Origin: Bifidobacterium saguini DSM 23967
GTDB lineage: Bacteria > Actinomycetota > Actinomycetes > Actinomycetales > Bifidobacteriaceae
Length of the DNA stretch: 64,000 nucleotides
Assembly (NCBI RefSeq): GCF_000741715.1
Contig: NZ_JGZN01000006.1
Span: forward strand, 221,653 to 285,652
Direction of reading: 5' to 3'
Shown piece by piece: positions 53,990-61,983 of the stretch; within the stretch, counting starts at the first letter, position 1, and every line of letters begins with the position of its first letter. The notes below the pieces were generated by a model. It saw only the letters and a program-made list of their open reading frames with translations. It ran no database searches and was not told the origin of the DNA. The position numbers and the translations under genes were made by a program.

Positions 53990-54676
53990 ATGAACGATGA
54001 CATCGACTTCGGCAACGCCACATGCCCAGCATGCGGCAGAACGGTACGGGTGGAGCGGCTGTACACCCACGGGCGCAACGAACATGGATGGACGTCCGAT
54101 GATTGGGCGGACCTCGGGTTGAACGATTGCACCTGCCTCAGATGCGGGGAACGGATGTCGTTGGCCGGAGCGGCCGGCCATCTGCGCCGGAAGACGCCAT
54201 GCCATCGTCCCGAGGCGAGGATTGTCCCGTGTCTCGGCTCCCTGGGATGCGGCCGATGCGGGGTCATGCTCGTCCGTCGCCACGATATGGAACCGTACTG
54301 CGTGCTCTCCTGTCCCGACTGCCGGGCATGGTGGCCGCTCACCCGAGCCAGCGTGGGAGGCGCGTCGGTGGAGGACGATGACCCGCACTGGCGTGATCCG
54401 GAGGTGTTGGATGCCTACACGCGGTTCTGCGAATCGTATGAGGATGTGGAGGCGTTGATCCGCACCCTGCGAATCCTCCACAAGGACACCCGCGACTATG
54501 ACAGGCAGCGTCGCCTGATCCTCGACGAGGATGTGCGCGTATTGGAGAGCGTGGAGGGGCTGGACGATGCCGCCGACTCGATGGACACGCTGCGCATGGA
54601 CCTGCTGAACGACCTTCACAAGGCCACGCGGCCGCACCGTTACACGGTGATGCGGCCGCGGAGGAGAGTCATCTAG
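53990..54676 (+). CDS. Multi-zinc-finger hypothetical protein
   Basis: A 228-aa protein with several zinc-binding pairs in its first 115 residues: CPACGRTV with H..RNEHG, CLRCGERM with HLRRKTPCH, CGRCGVML, and CPDCRAWW. The first two resemble consecutive C2H2-like MucR/BED-type fingers. The second half is acidic and helical. It follows the toxin closely and may share its transcript. Function unknown. Confidence 0.65.
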   Translation: MNDDIDFGNATCPACGRTVRVERLYTHGRNEHGWTSDDWADLGLNDCTCLRCGERMSLAGAAGHLRRKTPCHRPEARIVPCLGSLGCGRCGVMLVRRHDMEPYCVLSCPDCRAWWPLTRASVGGASVEDDDPHWRDPEVLDAYTRFCESYEDVEALIRTLRILHKDTRDYDRQRRLILDEDVRVLESVEGLDDAADSMDTLRMDLLNDLHKATRPHRYTVMRPRRRVI

Positions 54677-54694
54677 CGCGAAGACGGCCGGCCG

Positions 54695-55117
54695 TCACCG
54701 GAGACTGGGTACGGGTTCGCAGGATTCCACGTCGAGCGTGTATTCGAATCCGCCGATCCAGTCCAGCATCCCCGCGACATCCAGTCCGGCCGTCGCGTAT
54801 TCGCGTTTGGCCACTGGGAACTCCGGATAGTCGTGCCGTTGCGGCGGATACAATGCGACCCGCGCGGCCTCGTCCGACACCAGGATGCGGAACGTGTCCG
54901 CATGCTCCCTGATGGACGATGCGCCGTTGGCGCGTGCGACGAGCGGCGCGACGGACACGCCGCCGAACCAATCACTCTCATCCGAATGCGCGACCCAACC
55001 GTCGATGAGCGCCGACTCATGGGAGTGGGAGACGGTGCAATCGGCGAGAAGCCGCTCGTGGCGTGCGATGTGCTCCGCGATATGCGCGACCAGCAGATAG
55101 GTTTCAGTGCGCATCAT
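54695..55117 (-). CDS. Hypothetical protein
   Basis: A 140-aa acidic protein (MMRTETYLLVAHIAEHIARHERLLADC). Last gene of a three-gene minus-strand operon, overlapping the upstream gene by 4 bp. Family not recognised. Confidence 0.6.
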   Translation of the reverse strand: MMRTETYLLVAHIAEHIARHERLLADCTVSHSHESALIDGWVAHSDESDWFGGVSVAPLVARANGASSIREHADTFRILVSDEAARVALYPPQRHDYPEFPVAKREYATAGLDVAGMLDWIGGFEYTLDVESCEPVPSLR

Positions 55118-55566
55118 CTTTCATCCTTTCCGGTGTCGGACAGTGTGGCCGTGATCCCGTAGTCATCCATCATCTCGTCGATCGCCACGGTGGCGGCGAT
55201 GTTCCACAGCACGTGCGGCCAGCCCGTCATATCCGGCCAGTCACGCCAGAAATCCCCGTCGGCCGCGTACCCTTTGACGGTGACATGGGAGTCGTTCCGG
55301 ACCGCGCTGGAATGCTCGATCAGTTCTTGGATCCGGTCGCACATCACATCCGATTGCTCCTCGATCAGGTCGAGCATGCCGGGCAATGCGAGATCGATGC
55401 TTGCGGGTATGCCGCGTGAACCCTCCCAGCTGGCGATCGTGGACTGTCTGACCGGAGGGCGCGATGAACCGTCCGGCATGGGGGAGACCAGGCTCAGGCA
55501 ACGGCCCAGCTCCTCCTGACTCAACCCGATTCTCTTCCTGCGGGCCGCAAGCTCCAACGGGGTCAT
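55114..55566 (-). CDS. XRE-type HTH protein
   Basis: A 150-aa protein with an N-terminal Cro/C1-like HTH (MTPLELAARRKRIGLSQEELGRCLSL ... VRQSTIASWEGSRGIPASIDLALPGML, about 1-65) of the DUF1870-like type with a long turn insert. The acidic C-terminal half is unknown. Overlaps both neighbours. Confidence 0.7.
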   Translation of the reverse strand: MTPLELAARRKRIGLSQEELGRCLSLVSPMPDGSSRPPVRQSTIASWEGSRGIPASIDLALPGMLDLIEEQSDVMCDRIQELIEHSSAVRNDSHVTVKGYAADGDFWRDWPDMTGWPHVLWNIAATVAIDEMMDDYGITATLSDTGKDER

Positions 55567-55910
55567 GCTCGTTCCTCCTCTTCCATGTCATCGAAGCGAT
55601 TCGCCTCCGCCGATTCCTCCTCGCGGAGCAGACGCCTGAGCCCGTCGATCCCGTTCTGCTCGAGGATGGCGGCGATGGAGTCGATGCGGTGGTCGAATCC
55701 CTGCAGCTCGTACGCGGGTTCCGCCCAGGCGGGCAACGTGTCGAACACGTGACTCCAGTCGGCGGACGTGATCGCGTCGCCCTTCACGGTCTGGAACGGG
55801 GTGCGCCTCCACCATGCTCCTGCAGGCAGGTCGCGCATGGCGACCGTATGGGCCTTGACCTGTTCGTCGGCGAGGGCGAGGATGCGTTCGATTTCGATGA
55901 TGTCGGTCAT
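55563..55910 (-). CDS. Hypothetical protein
   Basis: A 115-aa acidic protein (MTDIIEIERILALADEQVKAHTVAMRDLPAGAWWRRTPF) with a C-terminal EEESAEAN...EEEERA tail. First gene of the operon driven by the promoter at 55,966. GAAAGGAAG precedes the ATG. Function unknown. Confidence 0.6.
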   Translation of the reverse strand: MTDIIEIERILALADEQVKAHTVAMRDLPAGAWWRRTPFQTVKGDAITSADWSHVFDTLPAWAEPAYELQGFDHRIDSIAAILEQNGIDGLRRLLREEESAEANRFDDMEEEERA

Positions 55911-55965
55911 GATGTTCTTCCTTTCGAAGGGGCGGGCATGGCCTCACGCCTTCCCGCATGTAATA

Positions 55966-55994
55966 ATTTTATCACAAAAGGTTGTGTCTGGCAA
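55966..55994 (-). promoter_or_regulatory. Sigma-70-type promoter for a minus-strand operon
   Basis: On the minus strand TTGCCA (55,989-55,994), exactly 17 bp, TAAAAT (55,966-55,971). The remaining gap to 56,210 holds no clear frame but must contain the promoter of the next plus-strand gene. Confidence 0.75.
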
Positions 55995-56210
55995 ATGGCG
56001 TAAGAGGAATCGCGCGCCTCCGGAAATCATGACGGAGTGCGCGTCATGCGGCCGGAAATGCGCGGAATATCGGGGAGATGGCATGTGAATCGTCTGGACG
56101 GCGCAATGTCCGGGAGAACGCTCCCACTGCCACCGACGCCGCGGTCATCGCGGGGTCGGGGAGATTCGACCGGCCGCCGTCCCCTGCGACGAAGATGAAA
56201 GGGGTTAACC

Positions 56211-57023
56211 ATGACCGATACGGAGCTCAGCCAGAACGCGGGGGATGAGACCCAGCTGCTGCAGCCCATCAAGGAATACAAGGTTCCGACAGTCCCGCTG
56301 AATCTCCCCAAGGGAGGGTTCGGCGGATACCGCGCCGAACCGGTGGAGGAACTCGTGGCGCAGCTGCGTCGGCAGCTCGACAACGAGAAGCAGCGGGTCC
56401 TTCAGCTGAAGAAGGAGAACTATGCGCTGTCCACCGAAAAAGGCCGGCTCAACCAGCGGATCACCGCGCTGACGGATGAGAACAAGACGCTGAAATACGC
56501 GGCCGAGAACCCCTATGAGCGCATCGGCGTCGACATGCAGGACATGGTCAACAGCGCGAAGAACGAACGAAAGAACATGCTCGATCAGGCGAGGGAGCAG
56601 GCCGAGGAGATCCTGGCCGAAGCCAACGGCCAGAAGAAGACCATCGTGGAAACGGCGCACAAGGAGGCCGCCGCCGCGATAGCGGAATCCGTGGCCCGCA
56701 AACAGAGAATCGACCACGACGCCGACCAGCGAATCGGGGAGAGCAAGGACAAGGCCGAAAGGGTGATCGCGGAGGCCAGCGCCAAAGCCGATGCCATCCT
56801 CTCCGAGGCGAAGGAGAAGGCCGAGACCCTGGACGCCGACTCCAAGGCCCGCTGCGAAGCCGCGGACAGAAGGGAAAGCGAAGTCGCCGCCACGGTCACC
56901 CAGGCCCACCGAATGCTCGCCGAAGCCGCCTCACGACTTGTGCAACCGGCTCCGATGATCGTGACGATCCACGGGAAGACCGAAACGGACGACGACGAGG
57001 AGACCGTCGAAGACGAACAGTGA
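56211..57023 (+). CDS. DivIVA-like coiled-coil protein
   Basis: A 270-aa protein. PLNLPKGGFGGYRAEPVEELVAQLRRQLDNEKQRVLQLKKENYAL (about 28-75) follows the DivIVA N-terminal pattern FxxxxxGYxxxEVxxFLxxL, here with an extra GFGGY turn. Long Ala/Glu/Lys coiled coils follow (80-240), rich in AEEILAEAxxxAKxI repeats, then an acidic end. DivIVA proteins mark curved membrane and organise polar growth in actinobacteria. A copy on a mobile element could steer DNA or phage assembly to the pole, or affect host division. AAAGGGG precedes the ATG. Confidence 0.7.
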   Translation: MTDTELSQNAGDETQLLQPIKEYKVPTVPLNLPKGGFGGYRAEPVEELVAQLRRQLDNEKQRVLQLKKENYALSTEKGRLNQRITALTDENKTLKYAAENPYERIGVDMQDMVNSAKNERKNMLDQAREQAEEILAEANGQKKTIVETAHKEAAAAIAESVARKQRIDHDADQRIGESKDKAERVIAEASAKADAILSEAKEKAETLDADSKARCEAADRRESEVAATVTQAHRMLAEAASRLVQPAPMIVTIHGKTETDDDEETVEDEQ

Positions 57024-57040
57024 ACCCGTCCCTGACGGCC

Positions 57041-57078
57041 GGTGGGCCCCGCATGCACGTCCGCATGCGGGGCCCACC
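57041..57078. terminator. 16-bp hairpin between convergent genes
   Basis: GGTGGGCCCCGCATGC / GCATGCGGGGCCCACC, 6-nt loop, between the DivIVA-like gene and the minus-strand frame ending at 57,102. Confidence 0.85.
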
Positions 57079-57101
57079 GCATTCTCCTTCGCTCGGCCGC
57101 T

Positions 57102-57963
57102 TCATTCCCGATAGCCTATGACCAGACGCTCCACGTCATCGATGACGCGTTCCGGAACACGGGAGACCGGAATCGACCACATCATGTCGGAACGCGGATT
57201 ATAGAGACCGAGCCTGCCCACGCTCCGATACTCTGGATGGATCGAATGGAGACCCATACGCCAGTAGACGAGCAGCTGCAGCGTATACACCGGGTTAGGC
57301 GGCCAACGGCTCACCTTCAGGTCCCACAGGCCATCCGCGGTCAGCAGGTCACCGCTCCCGTCCGTGATCAGATCCGTATACCCGCCATCGAACGTGAACC
57401 CCCCCCCAGACGACCGGCCCCACCAGGTCGATGAACCGCAACGAACGCCCGACCATACGCCGCACGTTGCGGAGCGTCGCATAATCGGGATCCGGCACAC
57501 GATCCGGATCCCAACGCGATGGCCCCCGCCGTGACGCCGCATCATACCCGCACAGACGGCATGCCGCGGCGACGGACCGGTCGGAAAGCCCCGACACCAT
57601 GGAAAGCAGCCGCTCCCCATCATCCGCGCGACCGGCCAGCACGGCTCCGGCAAGGGGTATACGGAACGCATCACGCGCGGAGGACCCCGAACACACGCGG
57701 GTCAGATAATCGACCGCGAGACCAACCACGTCGGCAGGCACGTTCTCGACGGAGAACAAAGGAACGGGATCGCCCAGACTGGCGGCGTCGAAAGCGGAAA
57801 CGGGAAGCCATCCTCCGTCCGGCTGCGCCACCCTCCGGATCCTCAAGGCCACCGGGAACCTCGGACCATGCTCGGCGTCATACGCCGCCTCCTCGGAATC
57901 CGACCGCTCCATGAGCTCCGACGGCCGCAGGTCGAAGCCGAACGAACCAGGCTCGAACATCAT
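57102..57963 (-). pseudogene. PD-(D/E)XK-like nuclease gene interrupted at a run of nine G
   Basis: From MMFEPGSFGFDLRPSELMERSDSEEAAYD the frame runs to ...RFIDLVGPVVWGG, then shifts at nine G (genomic C at 57,399-57,407). The other frame continues directly with FTFDGGYTDLITDGSGDLLTADGLWDLKVSRWPPNPVYTLQLLVYWRMGL...VERLVIGYRE. With eight G the two join into one 286-aa protein. The second part carries a Cas4/RecB-like PD-(D/E)XK pattern: D in FDGGYTDL, then LWDLKVS and QLLVYW. As written the product stops early. It is either a phase-variable gene in the off state, a true mutation, or a sequencing error. Confidence 0.75.
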
Positions 57964-58081
57964 GCACCTCCCGGTCCTCCACCACGGCATAAGACCCTCA
58001 GGGGACGATAAACCACCAAAACAAATAAGTGTGCTATACTTGAGGGTGTAATACTGGTGTCTTTGGATAAAGGAATGGCTT

Positions 58082-59806
58082 ATGGACGGGGATTCGTTCT
58101 CATTGGCCGCGCTGCGCAGGATCTTCGGATACGACTCGTTCCGTCCCGGCCAGCGCGAGGCGGTCGAAGCCGCCATCACGGGCCGAGACGTCATGGCCGT
58201 CATGCCTACAGGCGGCGGCAAGAGCATCTGCTACCAGCTGCCCGCAGCCCGTCCCGGAACATTCACCCTCGTCATCACGCCGCTGAGAGCGCTCATGCGG
58301 GACCAGGTGCAGCACCTCGAAGCCAAAGGGATCCCCGCAGCGCTCATCGACAGCGGCCTGACCGAAACCCAGAGGGCCGACGTATACGACAGAGCGCGGC
58401 ACGGAGGACTGAGAATACTCTACGTATCCCCGGAACGCCTCGACACCGCCGACTTCCGTGAATTCATCCACTCGATGACGATCGACCTCCTCGCCGTGGA
58501 CGAGGCGCACTGCGTGCTGCACTGGGGAAGCGACTTCCGACCCGCATACCTGCGCATCGGCCCGTTCATCGAATCCCTGCCGCAACGGCCCACCATCATG
58601 GCGCTGACCGCCACCGCAAGCCGAATCCAAGCCGACGAGATCTGCGGACTCCTGCACCTCGCCGACCCGCTGCGCATCACCACCGACGCCGACCGGCCGA
58701 ACATCACCCTCGGCGTGACCAAGGCCAGACCACGGGAGAGACGCAGGCTCATTGCCGATTGGGCGGCCAAGCATGCAGGCAGCGGAATCATCTACAAGGA
58801 AAGCCGCAAAGGCGTCGAACAGCTCGCCGAATCATTGCGTGACAAGGGAATCGACGCGCAGGCGTTCCACGCCGAACTACGCGACGAGGACAAACGCCGA
58901 ATCCAGGACGGGTTCCTCCATGGCTCACCCAGGGTGATCTGCGCGACCAGCGCATTCGGCATGGGAGTCGACAAACCCGACGTCAGATGGGTCCTCAACG
59001 ACGGACCATGCAAAAGCCTCGAAGCATACTGGCAGGAGGCCGGCAGGGCCGGCCGAGACGGGAAACCCGCCGACGCGATCCTCTACTGGAGCGAAGGCGA
59101 CTGGCAGTGGCTGCGCAAGATAACCAGCGAGGCCATGGACCGCGCCGAGGAATCAGGAGACCCGCAACGCATCGAAGCCGCACGGCACACCGCCACGAGA
59201 CTCGAGGACATGAGCGAATACTGCGAGACCGGCCGATGCCTCAAGCGCGTCATCCTCTCCATGTTCGACCCCGAAGGCACCAAGAGATCCGACTGCGGAA
59301 GATGCTCCAACTGCCAGGGCCATCACGAGACCGGCATGGCGCGCAGGGGCAACCCCGCACGGAGGCGCAGGGAGACGGCCGATACGGACTGGACCAGGGA
59401 ACGCAGGCAAGCCGCACGGGAACGATTCGAAGCGGACCAACGCCGACGCCGCGACATGGCGGCCAAACACGCAACCATATCCGAAGCGGAAGCCAACGCG
59501 TCGACACAGGCCGTCGGCACGGCATGCGCCTACCTGATCGGCATCGAACAAGAACTCGGCCGCGGCATCGTGGCCGACCTCCTCGCCGCAGGCCTCGCCG
59601 GAAGGGAAAACCAACGAGTCCTCCGCACCGGAATCGACCTCATCCCGGGATTCGGCTCCCTCAAGGACATGGACGATACGGAGATCATCTCACTGATCGG
59701 CAGGATGGAGGCCATCCAGGCCATCACCCGCGAACGGTTCAACGAACTCACACCCGGCCCCCTCGCCGACATGTACGCACGAAAAACCAAGGAGAAGCAA
59801 CGATGA
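58082..59806 (+). CDS. RecQ-family DNA helicase
   Basis: A 574-aa ATP-dependent 3'-5' helicase. Motifs in order: FGYDSFRPGQREAV (motif 0), VMPTGGGKSICYQLPA (Walker A), TPLRALMRDQV, VDEAHCVLHWGSDFRPAY (DEAH), ALTATAS, IIYKESRKGVEQL, CATSAFGMGVDKPDVRWVLN and QEAGRAGRDGKPADAIL (motif VI). Zinc ligands follow: CETGRCLKRVILSMF...SDCGRCSNCQG. There is no clear C-terminal HRDC domain, and the last 150 residues are element-specific. Host RecQ proteins are usually longer. AAAGGA precedes the ATG, and the next gene starts in its stop codon. Confidence 0.93.
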   Translation: MDGDSFSLAALRRIFGYDSFRPGQREAVEAAITGRDVMAVMPTGGGKSICYQLPAARPGTFTLVITPLRALMRDQVQHLEAKGIPAALIDSGLTETQRADVYDRARHGGLRILYVSPERLDTADFREFIHSMTIDLLAVDEAHCVLHWGSDFRPAYLRIGPFIESLPQRPTIMALTATASRIQADEICGLLHLADPLRITTDADRPNITLGVTKARPRERRRLIADWAAKHAGSGIIYKESRKGVEQLAESLRDKGIDAQAFHAELRDEDKRRIQDGFLHGSPRVICATSAFGMGVDKPDVRWVLNDGPCKSLEAYWQEAGRAGRDGKPADAILYWSEGDWQWLRKITSEAMDRAEESGDPQRIEAARHTATRLEDMSEYCETGRCLKRVILSMFDPEGTKRSDCGRCSNCQGHHETGMARRGNPARRRRETADTDWTRERRQAARERFEADQRRRRDMAAKHATISEAEANASTQAVGTACAYLIGIEQELGRGIVADLLAAGLAGRENQRVLRTGIDLIPGFGSLKDMDDTEIISLIGRMEAIQAITRERFNELTPGPLADMYARKTKEKQR

Positions 59807-60522
59807 GCGGACAGATGAGAACCATACCCGTGACCGGCGCCCAACTGCGCGCATCCAGACGCGGCGCCGGCATCACCCTCGAGGGGATGGGCCGGCTCAC
59901 CGGACTCGACGCCGCGACCATCACTGCAGTGGAGGAGGGACGGACGCAGCCCGCCATGCTTCCACCCGAAAACGCGCGCCGCTGGGCCAAGGCCCTGCAC
60001 ATCAACCCGGCCAGACTCACCGGAGACGAACCCCGCACCGCGGGGGAGGAGAACGCCACACCGATCCGACTGCTCCGCCTGGAACGCGAATGGAGCTGCC
60101 GCCAACTCGCCGAGAACGCCGGCGTATCCGAACTCAGCCTCAGAAAATACGACGACGGCACCAGAAACGCCAACAACCTCGCAGCCGGCATACTCCTCAA
60201 AGTCGCCCACGCGCTCGGCGCCAGCATGGAACGGCTAGCCGACCGGCCGGAAAACGAACACACGCCACCCGAACCACCCGCCGAATGGAAGCGGACCAGA
60301 CTCGAATGGCACCGGAAGCAAGCGGACCTCAGCCAGGCCGAACTGTCCGTAAGAAGCGGCCAGACCATACAGAACATCGGCGGCGTGGAACAGGGTCGAT
60401 GGGCCATAACGCGCAAACGCAGCAGATTCGTCCTCGACGTCGCAGCCGCCCTCGACATACCCGCGGAAGCACTCATCGACCCCGAAACCACCGAAGGGGA
60501 ACACGACAACAAAAACGAATGA
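59803..60522 (+). CDS. Protein with three tandem XRE-type HTH domains
   Basis: A 239-aa protein with three Cro/C1-like units: LRASRRGAGITLEGMGRLTGLDAATITAVEEGRTQP (about 15-70), LLRLEREWSCRQLAENAGVSELSLRKYDDGTRN (about 90-145) and EWHRKQADLSQAELSVRSGQTIQNIGGVEQGRW (about 165-220). The third unit is the most divergent in its recognition helix. Coupled to recQ by ATGA, so the two are probably made together. Three domains in one chain suggest binding to clustered sites or a scaffold role; this is inference. Confidence 0.85.
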   Translation: MSGQMRTIPVTGAQLRASRRGAGITLEGMGRLTGLDAATITAVEEGRTQPAMLPPENARRWAKALHINPARLTGDEPRTAGEENATPIRLLRLEREWSCRQLAENAGVSELSLRKYDDGTRNANNLAAGILLKVAHALGASMERLADRPENEHTPPEPPAEWKRTRLEWHRKQADLSQAELSVRSGQTIQNIGGVEQGRWAITRKRSRFVLDVAAALDIPAEALIDPETTEGEHDNKNE

Positions 60523-60524
60523 CC

Positions 60525-60579
60525 GCAGCACGGAAACGGCCCGGCACCCCTTATGGGTGCCGGGCCGTTTCCGTGCTGC
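60525..60579. terminator. 25-bp perfect hairpin between convergent genes
   Basis: Perfect 25-bp arms (GCAGCACGGAAACGGCCCGG... and complement) with loop CTTAT, between the triple-HTH gene and a minus-strand gene ending at 60,596. Confidence 0.88.
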
Positions 60580-60595
60580 AGGAGGAATGCCGCGC

Positions 60596-61012
60596 CTATA
60601 GCCTCGTGTCGTTGACGGCGATGCATGCGGCCATGCGTCGAGTCTCGGCCTCCACCTCGTCGCACGTCCATTTGTGGGGCTCCACCCAGGGCCAGCCCAT
60701 ACGCGCGCACAATACGCGTCTCGGCTCGTCCAGATCGGTCCCGTCGAGCCTGATCATGCTCGAATTGCCCTGCAACGTGTCGAACCCGATCCAACCGTAC
60801 CGGTCGGGACCGTACGTGATTCCGCCGTACACATCGACCAGCGGCGCGATGTCGTCGGCGGTCAGGTTCCGCCACACATGCCGTTGCGCGTACCCCTGCC
60901 AGGCGAAGAACACGTCGTTCGCCATGACCCGCCATTCGACGCCGTCCTCGATTCCCTTGTGGACCGGAGACTCCATCCACGGCCGCCAATCATCCACGGG
61001 GCCCGTCTCCAT
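60596..61012 (-). CDS. Hypothetical protein
   Basis: A 138-aa Trp-rich soluble protein (METGPVDDWRPWMESPVHKGIEDGVEWRVMANDVFFAWQGYAQRHVWRNL). The start is 29 bp after the upstream stop, with GGGAGG at good spacing. Family not recognised. Probably cotranscribed with the HTH gene before it. Confidence 0.6.
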   Translation of the reverse strand: METGPVDDWRPWMESPVHKGIEDGVEWRVMANDVFFAWQGYAQRHVWRNLTADDIAPLVDVYGGITYGPDRYGWIGFDTLQGNSSMIRLDGTDLDEPRRVLCARMGWPWVEPHKWTCDEVEAETRRMAACIAVNDTRL

Positions 61013-61041
61013 CGCATCCTCCCAGGAGGATCCACGACCCG

Positions 61042-61488
61042 TCACGGACGGGTCTCCGCGAACATGACGGTCACCGGCAGGCCCATCGCATGCAGACGAT
61101 CCGCGGCAAGCCTGGTCGCGGCATTCGCCGCACGCCAGGCCCCCGGATCGGCGGCGCCGGGATGAGCCTGCAGCCATTGCCTCGCGTCGCGCCAATACGT
61201 GAGCATCAGCGGAGCCGGCTCCACGCCACGCTCACGGGCGACGGCCGCGGCCTGGGAGGCGATCTCCACCGACGCCGACGCCTGCGCGTCCGCATCACGC
61301 CACATGCCCTCCACCAGCTCCCAGGCCTCGCGGGACGGGGGGTAGAACTCGTTCGGATCCTCCCAGTTGCGCACCGTGCGCGCCGACACCCCGATCCGGG
61401 ACGCCACCCACGCCTGCGACAGCTCCAACATGTCGCGCAACATGCGGAAATCCGCCTTCGACCTCGTATCCGACAAACGAACCACCAT
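61042..61488 (-). CDS. HTH protein of the DUF1870-like type
   Basis: A 148-aa protein with an N-terminal HTH (FRMLRDMLELSQAWVASRIGVSARTVRNWEDPNEFYPPSREAWELVEGMW, about 12-62); the C-terminal half is Ala-rich and helical. Start at MVVRLSDTRSKAD chosen because AAGGAG lies about 8 nt upstream. A pair of repeats in the promoter region may be its own operator. Confidence 0.75.
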   Translation of the reverse strand: MVVRLSDTRSKADFRMLRDMLELSQAWVASRIGVSARTVRNWEDPNEFYPPSREAWELVEGMWRDADAQASASVEIASQAAAVARERGVEPAPLMLTYWRDARQWLQAHPGAADPGAWRAANAATRLAADRLHAMGLPVTVMFAETRP

Positions 61489-61513
61489 GACGACGCTCCT
61501 TCCACCACCCAGC

Positions 61514-61554
61514 ATTTCCTATATGAGGAAATAATAACACCCTATAGAGGAAAC
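61514..61554 (-). promoter_or_regulatory. Repeated operator-like sites upstream of the HTH gene
   Basis: CCTATATGAGGAAA and CCTATAGAGGAAA lie about 23 bp apart in AT-rich DNA, and TTTCCTATATGAGGAAA is itself a partial inverted repeat. Likely binding sites for the adjacent regulator. Confidence 0.55.
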
Positions 61555-61667
61555 AGGCAAGTCTTGCACCAACCCCACGCCGCCACGAAGCACAACACGC
61601 AAAACAGACCACGCAACGAACAAGAAAACCCGAACGGGAACAACGACGAAAGCGGCGAAAGCGAACA

Positions 61668-61878
61668 CCGGCCCAGCAGGGGCCGGGGGAAACGGAATCC
61701 GCCTACGGCGGATCGACCCCAGGCCGCCGCCGCGACACCGCGGCGGACGGCACCCACATGAGAGATCGGCGAGTATCCCTGCGGGGTTCCGGCCGGCCCT
61801 ATTTTTGCGGACGTCGCGGTGTTTCCGCAAGCATGCGCGTGTCCGTCCCCATCGGGGTGTTCCCGCCTGCGGCGGGAA
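61668..61878. repeat. Cluster of GC-rich hairpins upstream of the amidoligase
   Basis: Four short hairpins lie in the 430-bp non-coding stretch 61,555-61,983: CCGGCCC/GGGCCGG (61,668-61,686), ATCCGCC/GGCGGAT (61,697-61,713), CCGCCGCG/CGCGGCGG (61,727-61,746) and TTCCCGCC/GGCGGGAA (61,860-61,878). This region could be a structured leader, a single-strand origin or a transfer origin; nothing decides between these. No convincing gene is seen in it. Confidence 0.6.
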
Positions 61879-61983
61879 TCATACACCCCTCGGAGACGTC
61901 CACGCGGCTTGCGAAACACAGCGACGACGCCCGCAAAAGTAGTGCCGTCCGGAAAACAAGGAACGACATAGGAGCGTGAACCA

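Noticed and set aside
58987..60522. 511-codon frame starting inside recQ
   Set aside because: Its first 270 residues are a recQ shadow; only the part from 59,803 is a real gene.
61042..61488. Anti-CRISPR-associated (Aca) regulator
   Set aside because: It is an HTH protein, but nothing ties it to Aca families, and its operon lies 8 kb from the Cse2-like gene.
61758..61979. 73-codon plus-strand frame before the amidoligase
   Set aside because: Composition is random-like, the region is full of hairpins, and no ribosome site is seen.
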